Part shown: one piece after another, positions 1 through 4,378 of the stretch
Layout of the letters: each line of letters opens with the position of its first letter
How positions within the stretch are numbered: the first letter of the stretch is position 1
Assembly (NCBI GenBank): GCA_964528095.1
Contig: CAZGSG010000170.1
Coordinates: forward strand, 1-12,331
Length of the DNA stretch: 12,331 nucleotides
From: CAZGSG01 sp964528095
Lineage (GTDB): Bacteria; Bacteroidota; Bacteroidia; Chitinophagales; Chitinophagaceae
Reading direction: 5' to 3'
Notes under the pieces: generated by a model
What the model was told of the DNA's origin: nothing
The model's database searches: none
What the model saw: only the letters and a program-made list of their open reading frames with translations
Program-made: the position numbers and the translations under genes

Positions 1-152
1 ATCATCTTCAATTCACTGAGATAGTAAGCGCAAAAAGCAATGAGAAAGTGGCATTTGCATACTATCACGATCAGGAACACTTTCCCAATGTGTCAGAAGA
101 TCAGCGTAAACTAATTCCAGTCCCACAGGACTATATCAACAACAAGGTTTAG
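1..152 (+). CDS. 3' end of an unidentified gene (partial)
   Basis: An open frame enters from the left edge (first full codon at base 3) and stops at TAG 150-152. The visible 49 residues run from HLQFTEIVSA to PQDYINNKV. They are hydrophilic, with no membrane segment or cysteine motif, and I do not recognise a family. The frame has no stop over its visible length and the hammerhead ribozyme begins 11 bases after its stop. It is therefore probably the last gene of an upstream transcription unit that reads into the ribozyme. Its function cannot be stated from this fragment. Confidence 0.6.
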   Translation, partial: HLQFTEIVSAKSNEKVAFAYYHDQEHFPNVSEDQRKLIPVPQDYINNKV

Positions 153-163
153 TAACGTTTTCC

Positions 164-244
164 TTGAAGTCGAAACCGGCAGCAATGCCGGTCTTTCGGT
201 CTGGCACCCGGAACTGATGAGACAGCCACATTTATTTACTTCAA
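164..244 (+). ncRNA. Type II hammerhead self-cleaving ribozyme
   Basis: All core elements occur in the type II order (stem II open). G12-A13-A14 is at 172-174. Stem III pairs 175-181 with 186-192 (7 perfect pairs, GCAA tetraloop 182-185). The cleavage nucleotide C17 is 193, after GU (GUC triplet). Stem I pairs 194-199 with 208-213 (six pairs, one G-U). The invariant CUGAUGA box is 214-220, directly after stem I. Stem II inner pairs are 169-171 with 221-223. After a 3'-side bulge, a further five pairs join 164-168 to 240-244. Loop I bases 202-205 (UGGC) are complementary to 225-228 (GCCA) in that bulge, giving the loop I-stem II contact that speeds natural hammerheads. Predicted cleavage is between 193 and 194, leaving a 58-base 5' leader on the 252 gene. 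Seen directly: sequence and pairing. Known: the hammerhead consensus. Inferred: activity in vivo. Confidence 0.93.
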
Positions 245-245
245 A

Positions 246-258
246 ATTGTTATGAGTA
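246..258 (+). repeat. 13-base start-site repeat, copy 1
   Basis: The sequence ATTGTTATGAGTA spans the start codon at 252. It is identical to 1013-1025 and to the minus-strand copy at 12098-12110. It lies two bases after the outer strand of ribozyme stem II. It may be a shared translation-initiation context or a regulator binding site. Confidence 0.75.
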
Positions 259-683
259 TGACAAAATCACAATTCAAGACCCTGAAAGAAGCCAGGGCAA
301 TCATTGACACCCTCGGTGAAACCGACCGCATCGACGATAGTATGCCGCGTCTTTATCGCGCGGCCATCGGAAACACAGATGATGAGTTGGGTATGTTGAT
401 CACGATGGTTGAAAAATACCCGCAGGTGTTCACACACCCGTTTCTAAATGATGAGCTGGCAGATCATGTTAGCAAAACTGTTCTTTCCAAAGAGGTTATC
501 TACCGCGCACACGTTGAAGTAGAAAGCCATTTGGAATTTACGTTAACACTTGAAGCTGATACACCGGTCGATGAGTGGGAATACGAAAATTATTTGGATG
601 AGGATGATGCATGGCAGGACGTGAAGGAATTAATTAACCTGGGCTTTAAAATAGAGCTGCCGGAGGGAACTACCATTGCCTAA
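252..683 (+). CDS. Acidic hypothetical protein, 143 aa
   Basis: First gene after the hammerhead ribozyme. The start at 252 lies in the shared ATTGTTATGAGTA context; an in-frame ATG at 258 is a possible alternative. There is no Shine-Dalgarno sequence, as expected in Bacteroidota. The protein is soluble with no signal or membrane segment. Residues 1-60 look helical, with charged heptad-like stretches. Residues 80-105 have a beta-rich alternation. A strongly acidic segment (about 107-120, EWEYENYLDEDD) follows before a short helix and a GFKIELPEG tail. I do not recognise the family. As the first cistron after the cleavage site it is the gene whose translation the ribozyme is most likely to affect. 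Confidence 0.8.
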   Translation: MSMTKSQFKTLKEARAIIDTLGETDRIDDSMPRLYRAAIGNTDDELGMLITMVEKYPQVFTHPFLNDELADHVSKTVLSKEVIYRAHVEVESHLEFTLTLEADTPVDEWEYENYLDEDDAWQDVKELINLGFKIELPEGTTIA

Positions 684-701
684 CCATCAAATCATAATCG
701 T

Positions 702-1007
702 ATGGACTACAAACAGCACTATGATCGGAACATCGTTCTTCCGCGAGGCTCTTTCATCGCCTATATGTTTTATGTATCGGCCGACAAGGAGCTTAATATT
801 GTTTTGCGCAAGGGTCGGCAGTACCGGTTCAAGATCAATAACGGGATTATGAACAGCATCCTGAAACAAAATAACCGGGGCAGCTACATAAGCAAGACCC
901 TTGTGCATAGCAAAAAGCACAACGCCGAGTTTGTGCAGATCGTTCCAAATGCCAGAATCGAGGAAATTACTTTACCTACGGCACACCAGCGATGGTTAGC
1001 CAGATAA
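702..1007 (+). CDS. Small basic protein, possible KTSC-like fold
   Basis: A 101-residue protein starting 18 bases after the previous stop. The central region (about residues 25-66: strand ELNIVLRKG, QYRFKI, a short helix IMNSILKQ, then NRGSYISKTL) follows the order of a KTSC domain: a strand with a G, a YxF/Y strand, a helix, then S/N-x-G-x-Y/F and a hydrophobic residue. KTSC domains occur in phage and bacterial proteins and have been proposed to bind nucleic acid. The resemblance is by eye and lacks the usual VP turn, so it is tentative. The protein is basic (many K and R), compatible with nucleic-acid contact. Confidence 0.75.
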   Translation: MDYKQHYDRNIVLPRGSFIAYMFYVSADKELNIVLRKGRQYRFKINNGIMNSILKQNNRGSYISKTLVHSKKHNAEFVQIVPNARIEEITLPTAHQRWLAR

Positions 1008-1012
1008 ACCCC

Positions 1013-1025
1013 ATTGTTATGAGTA
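1013..1025 (+). repeat. 13-base start-site repeat, copy 2
   Basis: Exact copy of the sequence at 246-258, again with the ATG (1019) at the same place in the repeat. It supports 1019 rather than the upstream in-frame ATG at 992 as the start, since 992 would overlap the preceding gene. Confidence 0.75.
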
Positions 1026-1222
1026 AATCAAAAAAGGTGATCACAGCCACCACCTACAAGATATGGCTGCAAGTCGAAAGGCACGAAGTATATGCAGATG
1101 GCAGCGACAAATACACCGATGTACAAGACGCTTGCGCACCTGCCGGTGAGTTCAAAAATGAACAGGACGCCATCGACCAAATGAATGCAATTAGCGAAGA
1201 ATATTCAAACGTTTCATTATGA
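1019..1222 (+). CDS. Hypothetical protein, 67 aa
   Basis: The start at 1019 is chosen over ATG 992 because it falls 12 bases after the previous stop and sits in the shared start-site repeat. The protein opens MSKSKKV, then a beta-like stretch (TYKIWLQVERHEVY), an acidic stretch around YTDVQDA, and a C-terminal helix (EFKNEQDAIDQMNAI). It looks like a small alpha/beta domain of the kind often found as single-domain phage proteins. There is no cysteine cluster or membrane segment. I cannot assign a function. Its stop overlaps the next ATG (ATGA at 1219-1222), which implies translational coupling. Confidence 0.75.
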   Translation: MSKSKKVITATTYKIWLQVERHEVYADGSDKYTDVQDACAPAGEFKNEQDAIDQMNAISEEYSNVSL

Positions 1223-1473
1223 AAAAAAATGTTGTTATCGTCAGAGGCTACGATTTTGATGCCTCCAATGGAATTTTAAATGCCATGTACCAGGTGGCTA
1301 AGACCACAGATATGAAACTATCCGATCAGGATTACGCAACGATCTTAGACCATTTCAAAGAAGATGGTAAAGATGAATTGGTTTGGGAAGATGAGGTTAT
1401 GGAACTGATGTTGGATAGTGAGGATTTCAAATTCACCCGGATTAAAAATGGTTTTTCTGTTTATCGTTATTAA
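1219..1473 (+). CDS. Acidic hypothetical protein, 84 aa
   Basis: Starts at the ATGA overlap with the preceding gene. The N-terminus (MKKNVVIVRGYDFD) reads as a beta strand and turn, followed by mainly helical, acidic sequence (LSDQDYATILDHFKEDG; VWEDEVMELMLD) and a closing strand (FTRIKNGFSVYRY). No catalytic or metal-binding motif is apparent and I do not recognise the family. Small acidic proteins are common in phage accessory arrays, including among inhibitors of host enzymes, but nothing here shows that role specifically. Confidence 0.75.
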   Translation: MKKNVVIVRGYDFDASNGILNAMYQVAKTTDMKLSDQDYATILDHFKEDGKDELVWEDEVMELMLDSEDFKFTRIKNGFSVYRY

Positions 1474-1483
1474 AATTAGCACG

Positions 1484-1918
1484 ATGATCAACTACGAACA
1501 CGAAGCAATAATGCAATTATCTGGCACCGGGCTACTGTCATGTGACTGTACCCGGTGCGTAACTATGTGTAAAACCGCGCCATGCCTGGGTACTCCATCG
1601 GATATGCTACGGATTATTAATAATGGCTATATCGACCTGGTTGAAGGAGCCATGTTCGCAGCGCATGGCTCCCCAAAAATTCCTATAGTCCGACCAAAAT
1701 GGGATGATGTAAAAAAACCCTGTGTATTTCTGGATGATCAGGGCAAATGCAAGTTGCATACTCGTGGCCTAAAGCCTATCGAGGGTAAAATATCCAACTG
1801 CAAACAAACCCATGTTTACCCAGGTAAATTGCACCCGTCCGTGACTGTGGCAATGAGTTGGATGAACCCGGCCAATTTTAAAACTATTGAATTGATAGTT
1901 ACCGCTCTCGAAAAATAA
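1484..1918 (+). CDS. Cysteine-cluster protein, probably metal-binding
   Basis: The frame is open from 1418, but ATG 1484 (MINYEHEA) is preferred because it follows the previous stop at 1473 by 10 bases; the upstream extension overlaps that gene. The 144 residues contain a dense N-terminal cluster, C20, C22, C25, C29 and C34 (CDCTRCVTMCKTAPC), followed by GTPSD, then C80, C89 and C106 in a PCVFLDDQGKCKLH...SNC pattern. This arrangement, a front cluster plus a later C...C...C set in a VxxD/xGxC context, resembles the YkgJ/FliB-type zinc- or iron-chelating family (PF03692), as does the minus-strand gene at 9635-9994. The metal and the substrate are unknown. It is soluble, without a signal sequence. 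Confidence 0.85.
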   Translation: MINYEHEAIMQLSGTGLLSCDCTRCVTMCKTAPCLGTPSDMLRIINNGYIDLVEGAMFAAHGSPKIPIVRPKWDDVKKPCVFLDDQGKCKLHTRGLKPIEGKISNCKQTHVYPGKLHPSVTVAMSWMNPANFKTIELIVTALEK

Positions 1919-1964
1919 TTTGGTAAAAAACAAACGAAACTTACATTTGTCATCTGTAAAGCAA

Positions 1965-1979
1965 GTTATGAGTAAATCA
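1965..1979 (+). repeat. 15-base start-site sequence shared with 1016-1030
   Basis: GTTATGAGTAAATCA is identical to 1016-1030, so this start (1968) shares ten bases with the 13-base repeat (from GTT through GAGTA) plus five more coding bases. Both proteins begin MSKS. This favours ATG 1968 over TTG 1920. Confidence 0.65.
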
Positions 1980-2171
1980 ACCCACCGGGAGAAATCCCTG
2001 TTATCTGTCGCTGCGTTCGCTAAGAAAAAGAAAGTTTCCCGCCAAGCAGTCTATTTGCAAATCAAAAATCTTAACATAACTCCCGTCCTGATCGGTATGG
2101 ATAAGGACACCTATATCGACTGGAACGATTACCGGGATTATATTTTCGACAACAATTTTAAACGCCGTTAA
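1968..2171 (+). CDS. Small helix-turn-helix DNA-binding protein
   Basis: The start at ATG 1968 (MSKSTHREK) is supported by the shared start context; the same frame could begin at TTG 1920. The 67-residue protein has a clear helix-turn-helix at about residues 11-35: a first helix LLSVAAFAKKKK, a turn at VS, then RQAVYLQIKN as recognition helix. A short strand-loop (ITPVLIGMDKDTYIDWNDY) follows, as in excisionase/MerR-type and phage single-domain regulators whose wing ends in YIDW. It would bind DNA, probably as a dimer, and could regulate this array or act as a recombination accessory factor. The target site is not visible. Confidence in the fold is good; confidence in the role is low. Confidence 0.82.
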   Translation: MSKSTHREKSLLSVAAFAKKKKVSRQAVYLQIKNLNITPVLIGMDKDTYIDWNDYRDYIFDNNFKRR

Positions 2172-2172
2172 A

Positions 2173-2448
2173 ATGGGACATGACATTTACGCCCGCATTC
2201 CGGGCCAAAGCAAACCAATCGCTCACCTGCGCATCAATGGCCGCAGGAGAAGGGAAACAAAGATCTACACCGCACTGGACGCCGAGCAGTTCAATGGAAA
2301 GGATTCCGGCACCGGTGATTTTGTTATTATTCCTGCTAAGAAGATCAACCAGGTAAAAAGTAGCATTTTCCTGAATGCCGATGAAAGAACCTTTTTGCAG
2401 ACTTGCGCTAATGCAAAAGTGGAAGCGGTAGAAATTGAGTTCGCATGA
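2173..2448 (+). CDS. Phage-type MGHDIYA hypothetical protein
   Basis: Begins one base after the previous stop. The 91 residues start MGHDIYARI, then IAHLRING, IYTALDAEQFNG, SGTGDF, and end in a helix plus EAVEIEFA. I recall small phage proteins that open MGHD(I/V)Y and carry the same order of an IAY/HLR strand, an IYxxLDA segment, an SGxG turn and a final short strand. The resemblance is from memory and no biochemical role is established as far as I know. The charged patch GRRRRE may bind nucleic acid. Overlaps the next gene by ATGA (2445-2448). Confidence 0.8.
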   Translation: MGHDIYARIPGQSKPIAHLRINGRRRRETKIYTALDAEQFNGKDSGTGDFVIIPAKKINQVKSSIFLNADERTFLQTCANAKVEAVEIEFA

Positions 2449-2720
2449 AAACCCTACTGGAACATATCAGCCGGGAGGTTCAATTAGAGCTGATCAAAGA
2501 AGCCTACACGCACTGGCAGACAATGGAACCAACCGTAGCCAGCGAAACGTACCTGGTAGAACTCATCAGCTTAACATATCACTTCCTGAAGAAATTCACA
2601 GTCTATACCGACGAGGTTCCAATGTTCCGCCATATCCTATCTAACGAAGATATTTCCGTACTCAAAGAAATCCATTCTTACAATTATCATAAATTAAAAA
2701 TGCACAATGGCAAACTTTGA
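2445..2720 (+). CDS. Hypothetical alpha-helical protein, 91 aa
   Basis: Starts within the stop of the preceding gene (ATGA), indicating coupled translation. The sequence is almost entirely helical (MKTLLEHISREVQLELIKEAY; TYLVELISLTYHFLKKF; DISVLKEIHSYNYHKLK), soluble, with no cysteines or membrane segment. Family not recognised. It overlaps the next gene by 14 bases. Confidence 0.72.
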   Translation: MKTLLEHISREVQLELIKEAYTHWQTMEPTVASETYLVELISLTYHFLKKFTVYTDEVPMFRHILSNEDISVLKEIHSYNYHKLKMHNGKL

Positions 2721-2916
2721 GCAGTTCCGAACCTTCGTAGATCGAGGCATCGAGTATATGAAATTCAAAAACCGGCCTTACCGGGTGTACCGAACACCGT
2801 CACAGGACAAAAAGCAAGAAACAAAATCCATTTTCCTACTGCCGATAATATCGGTAGATGATGAGCTGGCAAAGGACAAACATTATCGTAACAAAAACAT
2901 AAACGAAAACCGATGA
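2707..2916 (+). CDS. Small basic hypothetical protein, 69 aa
   Basis: Starts inside the end of the previous gene (14-base overlap), with an A-rich leader. MANFEQFRTFVDRGIEYMKFKN looks helical; the rest is basic and polar (RPYRVYRT, DKKQETKS) with a short hydrophobic stretch (IFLLPIISV, about residues 42-50) too short for a membrane span. No family recognised. It ends by ATGA overlap with a small membrane protein gene. Confidence 0.65.
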   Translation: MANFEQFRTFVDRGIEYMKFKNRPYRVYRTPSQDKKQETKSIFLLPIISVDDELAKDKHYRNKNINENR

Positions 2917-3059
2917 ACTGGTATTGGATAGTATTAATGTGTGTGGCAGTCGCCGTAGTATTTTTTATCCTCGGTGTGATCACTGCCTTTCATGTAATTG
3001 CACAATGGGATAAAGACAAGGATGCATTTGATGAACGTTGGAAATTAGGCCATGACTAA
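2913..3059 (+). CDS. Small single-pass membrane protein, 48 aa
   Basis: An ATG at 2913 overlaps the previous stop (ATGA) and opens a 48-codon frame ending at TAA 3057-3059. The translation begins MNWYWIVLMCVAVAVVFF and continues ILGVITAFHVIAQW, one strongly hydrophobic segment at about residues 4-28, followed by a charged tail (DKDKDAFDERWKLGHD). By the positive-inside rule the orientation is ambiguous because the tail is mostly acidic. Tiny inner-membrane proteins are frequent in phage arrays (lysis accessory, superinfection exclusion or anti-defence roles), but no specific role can be read here. It overlaps the next start by eight bases, which supports that it is real. Confidence 0.72.
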   Translation: MNWYWIVLMCVAVAVVFFILGVITAFHVIAQWDKDKDAFDERWKLGHD

Positions 3060-3369
3060 AAAATCATTTCACTTAAAGGTTTGTGATAAGCAGTGTGATC
3101 AGTGCTTATTTTCTCCCAACCGGATTGTTTCACCAAAACGGATGCGTGAGATCTTGCAGCAATGTATTGACAAGGATGATCATTTCCTCTGTCATAAATC
3201 AACCATTGTTAACGAGAAAGTGGTTTGCCGTGGATTCTATGAAAATTTTACCAGCGACGCAATTCGATTAGCAACTAGCCTCGGCCTACTGGTCTTTGTT
3301 GATGTAAGTAAAGAATTTACAGAAGGGGTTCACCGGCTTCGACATAAGTTAAAATTACCATTAAAATAA
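3052..3369 (+). CDS. Cys/His-rich, probably zinc-binding protein
   Basis: A 105-residue protein with C11, C15 and C18 (CDKQCDQC) followed by LFSPNRIVSP, then C38, a C47-H48 pair in HFLCHKST, and C59 in VVCRGFYE. The order C-x2-C-x-F ... F-x-CH ... C-x-GF recurs in small phage and actinobacterial proteins thought to bind one zinc ion; it resembles DUF6283-like proteins, but I am not certain of that assignment. The C-terminal third (DAIRLATSLGLLVFVDV) is helix plus strand and may form a separate element. There is no membrane segment. It starts inside the membrane-peptide gene and belongs to the same transcript. Confidence 0.8.
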   Translation: MTKKSFHLKVCDKQCDQCLFSPNRIVSPKRMREILQQCIDKDDHFLCHKSTIVNEKVVCRGFYENFTSDAIRLATSLGLLVFVDVSKEFTEGVHRLRHKLKLPLK

Positions 3370-3375
3370 GCAGCT

Positions 3376-3624
3376 ATGATCTACGACAACTGGATGGACG
3401 TGTACCGGGAGCTGGACGAAGATTTCGACCGATACCCATTGCCCATTGAATTTGATGCGCATGAAGAGTTGAAGCAATTAAACCTGCGCAAGTCACGCCT
3501 GGAAGAAATTGCAAAAAGGTTTTTCACTAGGTACAAGCACAAGATGATCGTGTCGCATTTTCAAAATGCGCCTCAACCAATAAAGCCGGACTATATGCAT
3601 GGCCGGTTCAAAAACGAAAATTAA
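3376..3624 (+). CDS. Hypothetical helical protein, 82 aa
   Basis: Begins six bases after the previous stop. The sequence is acidic in the first half (WMDVYRELDEDFDRYP) and basic in the second (LRKSRLEEIAKRFFTRYKHK), with a long probable helix from about residue 28 to 58, possibly a coiled coil or a helical pair. The tail (APQPIKPDYMHGRFKNEN) looks unstructured. No family recognised. Confidence 0.72.
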   Translation: MIYDNWMDVYRELDEDFDRYPLPIEFDAHEELKQLNLRKSRLEEIAKRFFTRYKHKMIVSHFQNAPQPIKPDYMHGRFKNEN

Positions 3625-3629
3625 CCATC

Positions 3630-4142
3630 ATGGCAAGATCAAAAAAATACACCGATCAGGATGCAAAGTTGCATCCCATCGTGAAAGCTCTCAAAACCCG
3701 TGGATTTACCGGTATTGAAGTGACGTGGCAAGGTGCAATGTCGTCTAACCGCGGCTGGACGATCAGCACACATCAACGCCCGCACCTCAAATACGTGCAG
3801 GAAGTACCTGACATTGTGAAAATCATAATGGCTATGGACACGTCGGGCCTGAAAATTTCCCAATACCGGCACTTGAAATTCAAAGGAAAAAAGGAGCTGG
3901 AAGAATGGATAAAGACAAAAGCACATCGCGCTATCTTCTTTGCCGGTGATCAGGACTTACAAAAGATCATCGTTGATAGCAACGGCGAAATACTTGACGC
4001 CAACCTACAAAGTGAAATATGGGATGGCCGATTCATTAATCTCACCACACTGACCACCGACAAGCCAATTCAAATGTGGAACACGGAAAAGCAGGAATGG
4101 CAGACAATGGAACGGTTGGTTGTGGAGGAAATAATTTACTAA
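3630..4142 (+). CDS. Hypothetical protein, 170 aa
   Basis: Starts six bases after the previous stop and opens MARSKKYTDQDAKLHP. The sequence looks like a mixed alpha/beta domain: GFTGIEVTWQG and GWTISTHQRP strands, a helix at VPDIVKIIMAMD, and KELEEWIKTKAHRAIFFAGD followed by LQKIIVDSNGEILD. The last motif (a strand, then D-x-N-G-E-I-L-D) resembles a beta-hairpin of a small repeat domain. No catalytic signature, cysteine cluster or membrane segment is seen and I do not recognise the family. Its stop lies two bases before the next start, upstream of the methyltransferase. Confidence 0.75.
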   Translation: MARSKKYTDQDAKLHPIVKALKTRGFTGIEVTWQGAMSSNRGWTISTHQRPHLKYVQEVPDIVKIIMAMDTSGLKISQYRHLKFKGKKELEEWIKTKAHRAIFFAGDQDLQKIIVDSNGEILDANLQSEIWDGRFINLTTLTTDKPIQMWNTEKQEWQTMERLVVEEIIY

Positions 4143-4144
4143 TT

Positions 4145-4378
4145 ATGAAATCATCACTATCCGTGCTGGTCTGGATGATCGGCCTACTGTTTTTTGTAAC
4201 CTACATTCCAAAAGTATTCCCAGGTGGCGGCACCGAAATTTTCTTAGGCGCATTTTTCCTCGGAATAGTCTGGACTTCAATCATCATCATTTGTACAAAA
4301 AAAGAAAATGGGAAAAGCGAAGAGCAAAAAAGTCAAGATCGACAAAACCGTGAAAGAGTTAGCCAGGGACGCCGTTAA
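4145..4378 (+). CDS. Two-pass small membrane protein, 77 aa
   Basis: Start at ATG 4145, two bases after the previous stop. An upstream in-frame extension to 4076 lies inside the preceding gene and is rejected. Two hydrophobic segments are clear: residues 5-21 (LSVLVWMIGLLFFVTYI) and 32-51 (IFLGAFFLGIVWTSIIIICT), joined by a short PKVFPGGGTE loop. The tail is highly charged and polar (KKENGKSEEQKSQDRQNRE...), probably cytoplasmic because of its lysines and arginines. The last 71 bases overlap the methyltransferase start at 4308 in another frame, so the charged tail may partly reflect the composition of the lysine-rich methyltransferase N-terminus. Function unknown. Confidence 0.7.
   Translation: MKSSLSVLVWMIGLLFFVTYIPKVFPGGGTEIFLGAFFLGIVWTSIIIICTKKENGKSEEQKSQDRQNRERVSQGRR

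Noticed and set aside
448..461. A 14-base match (ATGATGAGCTGGCA) also found near 2859
   Set aside because: Both copies code for a D-E-L-A segment in unrelated genes with no shared position or flank; probably coincidence.
1418..1483. Upstream extension of the cysteine-cluster gene to ATG 1418
   Set aside because: It overlaps the preceding gene by over 50 bases and adds a sequence unrelated to the family; ATG 1484 is better placed.
2435..2644. Plus-strand frame overlapping the genes at 2173 and 2445
   Set aside because: It is out of frame with two genes that form an exact ATGA overlap, and it ends without a plausible protein.
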